Source: Temnopleurus reevesii (Eukaryota > Echinodermata > Echinoidea > Temnopleuroida > Temnopleuridae). From it: a stretch of 64,000 nt of DNA. The stretch is taken from the NCBI GenBank assembly GCA_036244855.1, contig BQKZ01000116.1, positions 190,852 through 254,851 on the forward strand. The letters run 5' to 3'. The notes beneath the pieces are model-generated. The model was given only the letters and a program-made list of their open reading frames with translations. It was not told the origin of the DNA and ran no database searches. How positions within the stretch are numbered: position 1 is the stretch's first letter; each line of letters begins with the position of its first letter. A program made the translations under genes and the position numbers. Below, piece after piece: positions 35,660 through 45,490 of this stretch.

Positions 35660-36072
35660 CTGTTGGATGAAAGGTAATAATTGTATTAATGTTCGTATAA
35701 TTGTATTAATGTTCTATGTTACACATCGTGAGATAACTGATAACAATTCTCTTCAATTATTTTTCACCACAATGAACCTCTTTCAAACCAATGATTGTAT
35801 TGTTTCAGAAAATGTTACAAAATAACAGAAGGATTTTGATTGAAATAATTCTTCCCTTATCCCAATATGAATAAACACAGACGACAGTCTGTTTCTGAGA
35901 TACTGTGAAAAAATGCACAGGCATTATCGGGTAGGAATTGAACCCATAATCTCCTGATGAGTAGATAGGTAAGATATTGGTGGTTAGATCAAAATGGTGC
36001 ATATATATTTTCAACCACAATGTTTTTATCATAAAATAGAAATAAAAAATAAAATAATTGTCAAGGTGAAAT
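35660..36072 (-). other. Neurexin intron piece left of the DIRS element, with a SINE remnant
   Basis: 413 bp that is nearly identical to 43055-43466 (two base changes and a small indel region). It carries a tRNA-like B box on the minus strand (GGTTCAATTCC, 35934-35944), probably a SINE remnant, present in both copies. Confidence 0.7.
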
Positions 36073-36126
36073 CAGTAAAATTAGCACTAATTTTATTATT
36101 TACGAGATAATCGCGTGGCCCTCTCT
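36069..36126. repeat. DIRS terminal repeat (3' end of the element)
   Basis: 58 bp that recur in perfect inversion at 36346-36403. The inner part (AATCGCGTGGCCCTCTCTTACC) also recurs in direct orientation at about 36410-36432. The boundary with neurexin intron sequence is at 36069-36073, where the allele-like copy without insertion (43466/43467) diverges. Confidence 0.75.
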
Positions 36127-36345
36127 TACCATTTTGCTTTGTTCCAGACGAACACAGCTACTACCGAAATTACATCTAAACTAGAAATTTTTCCTTATAT
36201 TGACGCCCCCCCCAAAGTACCCGCCTCACGCCCGTCACCGCGGGGTGACGTAATAGAGCTCGACTCATTTCAATTCATTCACGACCAACCCTTTCTGTCA
36301 GTACCCGTCACTTGAACGCAGGTTGGGGGCCGGTGGGGGGGGGGG
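36127..36345. repeat. DIRS internal complementary region
   Basis: 36229-36282 is a perfect 54-bp reverse complement of 42758-42811, the last bases before the N at the 5' end. With the 58-bp inverted pair at 36069-36126 / 36346-36403, this is the internal complementary region of DIRS elements, thought to template joining of the two ends during circle formation. Confidence 0.75.
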
Positions 36346-36507
36346 AGAGAGGGCCACGCGATTATCTCGTAAATAATAAAATTAGTGCTAATTTTACTGA
36401 TTTACATCAATAATCGCGTGGCCCTCTCTTACCTTTTTGCTTAAGTCATGTAACTGACCAGCACCGACAACCCCAGGGTGGAAATGATAGGCGAGAGGAG
36501 GGCAGGG

Positions 36508-37557
36508 CTACGAGGACGTCGGAGGTCTCGCCGCTGCGGCGTTCAGCGCCGAAACCCCAAAACGTTCCTCACCCGCCAGGACGTCGCGTAAATAATAGGA
36601 AACAAAAGAATTCTTCGAACGCCAGTAGGCTGCCCGCAAGATATCTTCAGTAGGGACGCCCGCAAAGAGGGCCCAGGACGTGCTGATGGATCTAGTATCA
36701 TGCGCCCGGGGCTCGACCCCAGAAACCAAGGCTTCGGGGCCCGCCGCCTTAATCCCTTCCACAATCCATCGCGAGATGGATGAAGGGGAGGCAGCCGAGA
36801 ACGGCCTCTTCGTAATGACGAACAACTTGTCCGACGTACGAAGTGGCCGCGCCTTAGACAGGTACCACTTCAGTGCCCGAACTGGGCACCATACCTTGTC
36901 TTCCGGCACCGAGGAGAAGGTGGAAAGTTTACTCAGAAAAATTTCCACCGGGCCCGAGACGTCCGACTGGTTTTTGGCAATGAAGGACGTCTCGGGCCGG
37001 AGTCGAACTCCTCGGGGTTCGAAGCGGATGTGGCCTTCCGCGGTGGTCAGAGCATGGATCGAGCTCCGTCTCTGACCAGAGGCGAGCGCCACCAGCAGCA
37101 CCGTCTTGACGGTGAGATGGTGGAACGACGCGTCGCCCAACGGCTCGAAGGGTGGGCGAGCTAAGGCCTCGAGGACCTTAGGGAGGCTCCACGCCGGGGC
37201 CAGGGGCCTGTTAGCTGGCCGTTTCAAGAAAAACGAACGCAGCAGGCGCCCCAACTCCACCGAGTCGGAGACTCGGGAGCCGTCCCTGAACCCGGCGTGG
37301 ATCGCCCCGATCGCCGAGCGATAGCCCCGAATCGTGGGAAGGGCGAGGCCCTTGTCGAACAGATGGATGAGGAAGTCCGCCACGACTGGGCACGAGGCTT
37401 CGCTAGCCACGAAGCCCCGCTCCTCACACCACCCTTCGAACGCCGCGAGGCGGGTGTTATAGACTCGCAGAGTCGACTCCCGCCTGCTCTCCGCAAGCAG
37501 CGAGGAGGCTCTCACTGAGAAACCTGCCTCGACCGCTTGCGCCCTGACAGCGGCCAC
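36508..37557 (-). CDS. DIRS tyrosine recombinase
   Basis: About 349 residues, taken as the C-terminal part of a longer open frame (to 39378) whose upstream part is only the alternate frame of the RT gene. The start is therefore approximate. The catalytic residues of tyrosine recombinases are visible: Arg in LASGQRRSSIHAL, His and Arg in AHDTRS, Trp in AYWRS and Tyr in SFVSYYLRDV. An N-terminal core-binding-like helix region (STLRVYNTRLAAFEGWCEE) precedes them. It overlaps the end of the RT frame by about 46 bp, as is common in DIRS elements. It would integrate the circular cDNA. No premature stop. Confidence 0.9.
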   Translation of the reverse strand: MAAVRAQAVEAGFSVRASSLLAESRRESTLRVYNTRLAAFEGWCEERGFVASEASCPVVADFLIHLFDKGLALPTIRGYRSAIGAIHAGFRDGSRVSDSVELGRLLRSFFLKRPANRPLAPAWSLPKVLEALARPPFEPLGDASFHHLTVKTVLLVALASGQRRSSIHALTTAEGHIRFEPRGVRLRPETSFIAKNQSDVSGPVEIFLSKLSTFSSVPEDKVWCPVRALKWYLSKARPLRTSDKLFVITKRPFSAASPSSISRWIVEGIKAAGPEALVSGVEPRAHDTRSISTSWALFAGVPTEDILRAAYWRSKNSFVSYYLRDVLAGEERFGVSALNAAAARPPTSS

Positions 37558-39398
37558 GCAGTCAGCCGGAGCCGATCCGGGTGCTCGGGCAGCAGTCCGG
37601 AGAGAGGCTGGCTCACTACGTCCGGCCACAGAGGCAGGGGCCACGGCTCCTCGGTGAGAAGTTCGAGGAGAAGTGGAAACCACGTCCTGCCCGGCCAGCG
37701 GGGGGCGATCAGTAACACCTGAGCCCCGTCCTCGACTATCTTGGCGAGTACCCGGGGAATCAGGGCGAAGGGGGGAAATGCATATGGGTGCAAGTCCCTC
37801 CAGCTGATCGCGAACGCGTCGAGAGCGACCGCGTTCGGGTCCCTGCTCTTGGCGCAGTAGCGGGGTAGGCGGTGATTGATCTCGCTCGCGAAGAGATCGA
37901 GATCGAACGGCCCCCAGCTCTCCGTGAGGCGGTCGAAGATCGCCTGGTGGAGACCCCACTCCGACGGCAGGGATTTGCCCCGCGACAGAAAGTCTGCTAT
38001 CAGATTCTCGTCGCCGGGAATGTGTGACGCCGACGGGAGGATCTCCCGCGAGCGGCACCATCCCCACAGGCGACTCGCATGCCGATTCAATCTCGACGAG
38101 CGAGTCCCGCCCTGGCGGTTGATGTAGGCAGCCACCGCCACATTGTCCGTGAGGACGAGGACGGAGCGGCCCGCCAGGCGTTCCTGGAAATGAGCCAAGG
38201 CGGCCTGGACCGCCATCATCTCCAGCACGTTGATGTGGGGGAGGGATGTCATGTGAGACCAATCCCCCGCCGCATACGAGCCCTGACACTGGCCGCCCCA
38301 CCCCAGCAGCGAGGCGTCGGTGGTGACGGTCACTGTTGGGAGCGGCGTGTGAAAGGGCTTGCCCTGGGAGAGGAAGCGCGCGCGCTTCCACGGCCCCAGT
38401 AGTCGGGCGACCCCACGTGAGAGGGGGACCCATACCTCCGGGGATGACACGCATTGCGTGAAATACCGCCGGAGGTGCCACTGAAACGGGCGCATGTAGA
38501 GGCGGCAGTCCACGACCAGGTCCGTTAGGCTGGCTAACAGGCCGAGGAAGCGCCTCCACACCTTCGCACGGGATCGGGGGGCGGCGCCGATTTGACTGGC
38601 GCAGCTCACCACGTCCCGCACGCGAGTCGGGCTTGGCCGGGCAAGCTCCCGGGCAAAGTCCAACTCGGCTCCCAGATAGGTCGGCTTGCGTGAGGGGACG
38701 AGCTCGGACTTGTCCCAATTCACGATAAAGCCGAGCCGAAGCGTCAACCTCACCAGGGCCTCGATTTGCCGGAGCAAAAGGCCCCTCGACTCGGCTACAA
38801 GTAGCCAGTCGTCGAGGTAGACGTGCAGTCTGAAGCCGCGCTCCCGTAGGAAAGCCGCGAGGGCTCCCACCACCCGCGTGAAAACGCGGGGCGCCGGCTT
38901 CAGCCCGAAGGGTAGCACTCGGTAGCGGAAATATCGGCCGCCGACTGCGAACCCGAGCAGGTCCCTCGACGCAGGGTGGATGGGTACGTGGAAGTACGCA
39001 TCCCGTAGGTCGAGCGACGCAGCCCAATCCCCCGGCCGGAGCGAGGGGAGGAGCTGTGCCAGCGTGTTCATACGAAATGATTCGTCTGGCAAGTATCTGT
39101 TGATCCTCTTCATATTGAGGATCATCCGCAGTTTCCCCGACTTCTTCGGAATGATGAAGATGGGGGAGAGAGACAACCCAGGGTGGTCTCTCACCTCCTC
39201 TATCGCCCCCTTCTCCAACAAGTCCGCAATCTCGTCCGAGACGTGCTGTTGGAAGAGGGGGGAGAGTCTGGGGGTGTGCCTCCGTAGCGCTCCGTTCGGA
39301 AGGGGCTTCGTAAGTGAGATACGAAACCCCTCCCGAACAATGGAGAGCACGTACGGATCGTCGGTGATTTCTTCCCAAGCGGGAAGAAAGCCCGACAA
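37512..39398 (-). CDS. DIRS reverse transcriptase / RNase H / methyltransferase-like protein
   Basis: Up to 628 residues; the first codon taken is TTG at 39398, so the true start or a fusion to the Gag frame is undecided. RT motifs: SPIFIIPKKSGKLRMILNMK, SLDLRDAYFHVPIHP (about 129), LPFGLKPAP and the catalytic YLDD (about 194-197). RNase H follows (VTTDASLLGWGG, HINVLEMMAVQ, DN). The region PFDLDLFASEINHRLPRY to LIAPRWPGRTWF resembles the DAM-like methyltransferase domain typical of DIRS elements. The frame is intact. Confidence 0.9.
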   Translation of the reverse strand: MSGFLPAWEEITDDPYVLSIVREGFRISLTKPLPNGALRRHTPRLSPLFQQHVSDEIADLLEKGAIEEVRDHPGLSLSPIFIIPKKSGKLRMILNMKRINRYLPDESFRMNTLAQLLPSLRPGDWAASLDLRDAYFHVPIHPASRDLLGFAVGGRYFRYRVLPFGLKPAPRVFTRVVGALAAFLRERGFRLHVYLDDWLLVAESRGLLLRQIEALVRLTLRLGFIVNWDKSELVPSRKPTYLGAELDFARELARPSPTRVRDVVSCASQIGAAPRSRAKVWRRFLGLLASLTDLVVDCRLYMRPFQWHLRRYFTQCVSSPEVWVPLSRGVARLLGPWKRARFLSQGKPFHTPLPTVTVTTDASLLGWGGQCQGSYAAGDWSHMTSLPHINVLEMMAVQAALAHFQERLAGRSVLVLTDNVAVAAYINRQGGTRSSRLNRHASRLWGWCRSREILPSASHIPGDENLIADFLSRGKSLPSEWGLHQAIFDRLTESWGPFDLDLFASEINHRLPRYCAKSRDPNAVALDAFAISWRDLHPYAFPPFALIPRVLAKIVEDGAQVLLIAPRWPGRTWFPLLLELLTEEPWPLPLWPDVVSQPLSGLLPEHPDRLRLTAWPLSGRKRSRQVSQ

Positions 39399-39438
39399 GC
39401 GACCCCCGACCCTCTCCGAGAGAAGTCGGGGCGCACCA

Positions 39439-41562
39439 TCACCCCCGCCCTCCCTTGGCCTTGGCCTTGGGCTGGGGCGGCGGGAACGGGCCCTGCCGGC
39501 CGGCGGTTTTCCTAGCGTTCCCCTTCTTTCCCTTGGACCTCTTCTGGCGCTTGGCCGGAGGTGGAAAGGGGGCGCGCCACGCCGGGGCCTGCTGCCATCC
39601 CGCGGGAGCGGGTGGTGCGGCCGGGGCGGGAGCTCGCTTCGAGGGCCTCTGAGTGGATGAGGCCTTCTTGGCTAGCTCCTCCGCCTGCTTGAGTTCCGTC
39701 AGCTCGGTGGAGCAGCGATCTTGGAACTGCCCGCCAAACAGTAGGGGAGCCGTGGGGTCGACAGGCTCAACCCAGGGGCGCACGTCGGCCGCATCCGACA
39801 GGTGGAGGTACCCTAACAGGGCCCTCTGCCTGTCCTCCGTAAGGCGGAGAGACACTGCCGCGAGCTGCCTGTACACGAGCGCAATCACCTGCACCAGGGT
39901 GCGGTCAAGCGCCTCGGTGTCCTCGGGAGTCACCCCCAGTGCCGCGGAGCGGCCACGGATGGATGCGAGGATAGCAGCAAAGGCCGAGAGCCGCATGCCC
40001 GAGCGGGCACCGGCCTCTACCTCTTGAAGACGGCGGTCTGCCGCGCGGAAAGATTGTGCTTCCAGCGGCCTGCCAGTCTTCGTCCCAAATCGCGAGGCCT
40101 CCTTCGACAGCTTCTTCGGGGTGAAGAGCGAGTCGGTGGAGGCCTGGTCGAAGGCGAGGGGACGCCCCATGATCTTCACAGAGTGGGGCTTGTGCGCCGC
40201 TGACCGGGTCGCGTGCTCCTCCCTGACAGCCGTCTGAAATTCCTCGGGAATTGTCGGGTAGGCTTTGGGTGGAGCTGACACCCCGAAGACGCTGCCGCTC
40301 GGGGCGGCAGGGGCCTTCTGGGTCATCGCCTCTGGCATGTAGCGCGTGATCAGCGCAAGAGCCGAGGCCGACATCCCTGCCGGGGATGCAGCAGCCGACA
40401 CGGTCGGCGTGGACTCGTCCGTGTCTGAGCTAGAAGCCTCAGAGCTGGAGGGGTCCTCCTCCGGGCCCATCACGCCAGCCGCCGCGGCATAGCCGGGCTG
40501 GGGCGGAGGGGGGGCCGGGGGGCCGAAGTCCTCCGACACTACCGAGGCGGTGTCGGACTCCCACCACTGCCTCCACGCCTCCGGATCCCGTAGGCGATCC
40601 GGGGGGGCGGGTGCGGTGCCCGGTGCCACGCTGGCCATCCCGAAGGTGGCCGTAGCGGGCGGCGGGGGAGGGCCTCTCTCGTACGTGCCCGACGTGAAAG
40701 TCGCGGCCGGACGATTGGGCCCCTCTGATCTCGCGTGGTCTCGGCGGCGAGAGCCCTGGGTGTTAGCAGGGTACGCGCCGTAACCGGGGTGGGGCGGCGC
40801 CGGCGGCGCTCCCCACCAGAGATCGTGGTGACTAGCGTACCTCGGGTCTGGGTACCCGTGGTAGCGAGGGCCGGTTTCCAGAAACCCAGGCTGTCGATAT
40901 TCCCCATAGCTGGGGTAACGATCTGCCGGGAATCCGGGGCGGAGAGGCGGTCCGAGCTCCCGGTCTCCCGGGTGTTCGGTGGGCTGCCGTGAGGACCCAT
41001 AGTAAGGAACTCCTTGGCTGCCCGGTGGGTTGCTGGGCCCCTGAATGGCGTGTGACATTCTAGGGCTTGGCATCCCGGGTACCTCTCCGTCGGGTAGCTG
41101 CGTTCCCTGCCCGCTAAGGCCGGGGGCGCTGCTAGGCACTATCTGGGTCGTGCCCCTCGGATCCCATCCCGAGGTAGACGAGCCGGCCTCGAACCCCTGC
41201 CCCACACGCGTGGGAGGGAACGAGGGCCCGGCCCCCACACGCGTGGGGGCTCCTTGCCAGCTCATCGTGAGGGTGGCGGGGTTACCGCCTCCCGACCCCG
41301 TACCGCGCCCGCTAGCGACGGTACTGCTGCCTCCACCTCCCGCCAGAAGCGTAGGGGCCTTCTGGCGGGAGGAGGAAGAAACAAGCTTAGTCTTCGCCTT
41401 TGTGGAGGACGAGGACGTCGCTGATTTCTTCCCCTTTTTCTTGGGGGCAGAGGTGGTCACCGCCGACGTGATAGGCGGCGGTAACCCTCTCGTCCCCGAC
41501 GAGCCGCTTACCTCGGAACCTAAGGGGTCCGGTGCGCCCTCGGAGGACAGATCAGAGTCCAT
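39439..41562 (-). CDS. DIRS Gag-like protein
   Basis: About 707 residues from the first ATG (41562; MDSDLSSEGAPD) to the TGA at 39439. The N-terminal half is disordered and rich in Pro, Gly and Ser. A more regular helical segment follows (AADRRLQEVEAGARSGMRL to LGYLHLSDAADV), then a very basic, Pro/Ala/Lys-rich C-terminus (AKRQKRSKGKKGNARK) suited to nucleic-acid binding. No zinc knuckle is seen. The open frame extends upstream to 41676 across an acceptor-like CTCTTTCCTACAG (41623), so a spliced leader is possible. The RT frame is open in the +1 frame across the stop. Confidence 0.8.
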   Translation of the reverse strand: MDSDLSSEGAPDPLGSEVSGSSGTRGLPPPITSAVTTSAPKKKGKKSATSSSSTKAKTKLVSSSSRQKAPTLLAGGGGSSTVASGRGTGSGGGNPATLTMSWQGAPTRVGAGPSFPPTRVGQGFEAGSSTSGWDPRGTTQIVPSSAPGLSGQGTQLPDGEVPGMPSPRMSHAIQGPSNPPGSQGVPYYGSSRQPTEHPGDRELGPPLRPGFPADRYPSYGEYRQPGFLETGPRYHGYPDPRYASHHDLWWGAPPAPPHPGYGAYPANTQGSRRRDHARSEGPNRPAATFTSGTYERGPPPPPATATFGMASVAPGTAPAPPDRLRDPEAWRQWWESDTASVVSEDFGPPAPPPPQPGYAAAAGVMGPEEDPSSSEASSSDTDESTPTVSAAASPAGMSASALALITRYMPEAMTQKAPAAPSGSVFGVSAPPKAYPTIPEEFQTAVREEHATRSAAHKPHSVKIMGRPLAFDQASTDSLFTPKKLSKEASRFGTKTGRPLEAQSFRAADRRLQEVEAGARSGMRLSAFAAILASIRGRSAALGVTPEDTEALDRTLVQVIALVYRQLAAVSLRLTEDRQRALLGYLHLSDAADVRPWVEPVDPTAPLLFGGQFQDRCSTELTELKQAEELAKKASSTQRPSKRAPAPAAPPAPAGWQQAPAWRAPFPPPAKRQKRSKGKKGNARKTAGRQGPFPPPQPKAKAKGGRG

Positions 41563-41676
41563 TCTGGCTAACGCCCCTCCGGGCGAGTCCGATGGGTGAT
41601 CCTGTGGTGTGGTTTCCGACACCTGTAGGAAAGAGAAACACGAAAGCCCTCCCGGTCTCGTGACGTGAGCAGACAC

Positions 41677-42811
41677 CGGGAGAGAGGGATAGCAGAAGAA
41701 ATTAATTTTTCCGGAAGTCCCCTGGGCGGCTGTGTAGTCTCTCTCTACCTAAATAATATTATTATAATAGTATATAATATTTTGTTCTATACTGGCAACT
41801 TTCGCTAGGCGAAACACACAGTAAACAATCCCTAGGGACCCAGACTGGTGGGGTCAGGGAACCGCTATTTGGCGGTGGAGCCGAGCGAGTGACTGGACAC
41901 ACCAAGAACAAACGAAACTTTATTGGTGTTTGTTCTACTTTTTTTTTTTTTTTGTGTGTGTGTCCGGGGCACCCGCTTGACAATAAAACTGAGTTCGGTG
42001 ACCGAACTGTACAGAACAATAAAAACAACACTTTATATACACAATATAACGAAGTTTTATTTTTTTATTTTTTTTTTTTTGTTTGAGAGTCTTTCGAGAG
42101 TTATCTCAAGCACCTACGTTACTGTTGTGCTCAAATAACTACAAACCATACACTGTCGTCGACCTTCAATGATTTTTTGAGGTCGGGAGACACGAAAACA
42201 AAAAAAAACGATTCGAACACGTAGACGGCTTAGAATACGCGAACGAACGATCCAAGATGGCGATGACCTACAGCATCCGGGCTTCTGTGACCCCGGAAGT
42301 GAGTGCGCTACGAGGCGGCTGTTTTTGAAACCGCGAGTAGCTCACACCAAGATAATCTTTTTATTTTATTAAACAAACGATTATGCGAGTCAAAGCATCC
42401 AAGAATATATTATAAATTATAAGGAAACACCCTCCCGAACAATCCCAACCAACAGAGGTGAGCGGAAAACTCGAGTTTCGTGGGGAAAACGAGCTTTCCA
42501 CTCACCACCCCACACCTAGCGTTCAACTGACACGGGCGGAGAACGGGTTGTTTTCGAACGACAAATGATTATTTTTAACGATTTTAAATCCTTAAACAGG
42601 AGGGAGGTGACACAAAAATACACTTAAATAGCTCTAGGGCGTAAACAAGAGGTATTTTCAATGCACAATTTCTAATATCGCAAACTACAAAAACGCAAAG
42701 GAAAGATCTCACCGAGCGTTGTATCAAGTACGTCTGACCAGTAGCGGAGCGAATGGAGTGAATGAATTGAAATGAGTCGAGCTCTATTACGTCACCCCGC
42801 GGTGACGGGCG
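41677..42811 (-). promoter_or_regulatory. DIRS 5' untranslated and promoter region
   Basis: 1.1 kb with two T-rich runs (41939-41953, 42059-42080), a YY1-type word (CCAAGATGGCGATG, 42252) and an ETS-type word (CCCCGGAAGTGAG, 42291). TATA-less promoters often carry such pairs. The transcription start cannot be placed. Confidence 0.4.
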
Positions 42812-42812
42812 N
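42812..42812. other. Assembly N joining the DIRS 5' end to a second LNS3 exon copy
   Basis: A single N separates DIRS sequence (ending GACGGGCG) from ACCTGTAAATCTCC, the LNS3 exon end with two donor bases. It marks a contig or allele join rather than a biological junction. Confidence 0.85.
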
Positions 42813-42814
42813 AC

Positions 42815-43054
42815 CTGTAAATCTCCTCTATTATGATGCCTATAGAGCATGACAGTGTGCCAAAGTCCGTCGTTGAGAGGGAGAGAGTTCGCCCTGTACC
42901 GGATAGAACCAGATCCAAGATCCAGTATCAGGTAGAGATAGCCATCCATCAGCTCCAGAGCAAAGAAGTCTGTGATGTGGTCTGCTCCTCGGTTGTACAT
43001 GATCACGCCCGATGGCTCGTTGGTACGGAAACTCAGGGATAGTCTTCCTTCGGT
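42815..43054 (-). CDS. NRXN: Neurexin LNS3 N-terminal exon (copy B, probably allelic)
   Basis: Same 240 nt and same 80 residues as 35420-35659. Its donor is cut after GT by the N. The adjoining intron matches copy A to 43466 with only a few differences, then continues into unrelated intron at the point where copy A has the DIRS insertion. It is in-phase, so a real duplication would keep the frame, but an assembly artefact is far more likely. Confidence 0.85.
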
Positions 43055-45239
43055 CTGTTGGATGAAAGGTAATAATTGTATTAATGTTCGTATAATTGTA
43101 TTAATGTTCTATGTTACACATCGTGAGATAACTGATAACAATTCTCTTCAATTATTTTTCACCACAATGAACCTCTTTCAAACCAATGATTGTATTGTTT
43201 CAGAAAATGTTACAAAATAACAGAAGGATTTTGATTGAAATAATTCTTCCATTATCCCAATATGAATAAACACAGACGACAGTCTGTTTCTGAGATACTG
43301 TGAAAAAATGCACAGGCATTATCGGGTAGGAATTGAACCCATAATCTCCTGATGAGTAGACAGGTAAGATATTGGTGGTTAGATCAAAATGGTGCATATA
43401 TATTTTCAACCACAATGTTTTTATCATAAAATAGAAATAAAAATCAAATAATTGTCAAGGTGAAATAGTTTTCTTTTCACCTTGTCAGATAAACATTTGA
43501 GTGTCTTGAAACATCTTTCAGTGATCAACTTCTCTTATACATCTAGATATTTGATTTTATTTACAAAACTAACAAGTTTTCCATTGAAGAATCAAGTGCA
43601 CCCTAACCCTTCGGCTCAGAGTGCACAATGGCAATCGTCTTGTATCCTCTGCTTTGTCAACGTTCTGCTACTCAAACACCAAAACAAATTTTAATGTGAT
43701 TCTTCAAGAGACATTTACATCAAAATCATAGAAGACATTGATGCTGATGTATCAAATTATGTTGTTCACTCTTCGTTAAGTTGAATTATTATATTGAATG
43801 ATCCATGCTCTTGCAAATGTATACATGTAGGTTGAAAACGCACAACATATGAAAAGCCACTCTTTATATTCCTACAAAGTATTTTCTAAAAAGTAAGAGT
43901 TCAAAATGTTCATAATGTGTGTATGAAATAAGTAGATGTACATGCATTTCTGAGAAGTGTTAAAGATATGACAACTATTGTCACAGAAAGTTTATTTACA
44001 CATTACCTTTAATATAACATTCATCACTTGATAACTATACGATGTAACTAGAAGTAATAATTCAATATGTTAAATCTGTCTTCCATTGCATTGATTGCTT
44101 GAAATATTGTCAATACATTTTTCAAAAATGTCTCAGGGACATGACAACCATAAAGTACAGTTTTTGATACACCGCACACTACCTTTCAGCTGAATTAATT
44201 TAGCAAACTCTGGCCTCCGAGCATTGCAAAGAAATTGAGGGGGAGGTCCAAACATTCAGCCTTTATTACCACATAGCTATATCTTCATCAAAGACAGAAA
44301 GTGGGTGTAGATTTGTTCCTAAACCGCAAGATAATATATTTAATTTTGACCTTTCATGATTGCTTGAGGGGCTTTCACACATCACCTGGGGGCCTGTATT
44401 TAGTACATAACAACAATTCATAGATATTTTGGTAGAAAGCAATTCACATGAATGATCGGCGACTGAGCATCAACTCTCCACAAGCCCTTGTCTCCCATGT
44501 TCATTCTCATCAATTTTCAATGAGTACTACATGCCATTAACAAACATTCAAAGGAAAATTAATACATAACATATGCTCCTTTTATAATTGAAATACTTCC
44601 TTTTAGGTAATCTATCCACTATCTACTGAAGATATCAACCTTATATTTTATAGATTCTAATTTTTTTTAATTCTGTAAAAGCAGAAAATTCTGCAAGTTT
44701 TTCGCCCATGTATTTGCTAACATGTTTCACTCATAGGCCTAATAGACCTGTGTAAAATGGTCTTTCAAAACATAGATACAACAAACTACTATTAGCAGGT
44801 TCTTAAATGTCTGTACATCAGTGTATTTGCTACAATTTATTTACACTAAGATATTCTCTTTTACCGTTGTCGATCTGGTCACATCCATTAGCATGTCTAC
44901 ATATGTAAATTACTTGATATCTAAAGGCCAAGGGAAGGGTTGGTAATGTACTAGATTTCAGTTAGATTCTTTTTAGGATTGGACCTATATATATCTACAG
45001 TAGATGTTAACATACCACTTTCTCTCTTAAACCAATTCTAGATGAAAATGTATTTTCTATACTTTTTCATTTTCAGAACATTCTCCACTTTTTCCATAAT
45101 TGGCAAATAGTCAAATTGTCTAGGATAATTGTAAAACATAAAACATCTTCTCAGTTATCATTTGCAGGCTACCTAAACTTTCATTTAAATGTTTATTTGA
45201 GATAAGTATCCGTTCATAATATGGAAGTGTCGTGGTAGG

Positions 45240-45490
45240 GCAGATATGAGTATCACCTTTCCACCAACGGGTCACAGTTTGAGTGCTATCCATGGTGTTA
45301 TTTTTCTTTAGCAGGAAATGCATGCACATTGTGCTGCACTCAACCCAGGTGAGGTAAATAAGCACCTGGCAGGATTATCTATTAACTGAAATGCCTTGAT
45401 GACAGGAGGGCGAGGACTAAGCGACGGTAATATTAAATGCAAAAAGTGCCAGGAGCAATCTGCAGAGTTTATAAGTGCACTAATAAAGTT
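45240..45490 (+). mobile_element. SINE remnant
   Basis: Contains CACATTGTGCTGCACTCAAC followed by CCAGGTGAGGTAAATAAGC and CACCTGGCAGGA. These are characteristic words, as I recall them, of a common sea-urchin tRNA-derived SINE; a 3' TAATAAAG end is present. The same tail occurs at 46700-46750. Confidence 0.55.

Larger units (their letters stand above)
36073..42811 (-). mobile_element. DIRS-type tyrosine-recombinase retrotransposon
   Basis: A 6.7-kb GC-rich block inside an AT-rich intron, in the same orientation as neurexin. From its 5' side (right) it has an untranslated region, a Gag-like frame, an RT/RNase H/methyltransferase-like frame, an overlapping tyrosine recombinase frame and inverted terminal and internal complementary repeats. 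This order and the YR replacing an integrase define DIRS elements, which replicate through a circular intermediate and leave no target-site duplication. All three frames are open. The extreme 5' end is cut off by an N at 42812. Confidence 0.93.

Noticed and set aside
36508..39378. 956-residue open frame as a single DIRS protein
   Set aside because: Only the last about 349 residues look like a recombinase. The rest is the alternate frame of the RT gene in GC-rich sequence.
42584..43006. Fusion of DIRS sequence to the LNS3 exon in one frame
   Set aside because: The frame reads through the N at 42812, which is an assembly join.
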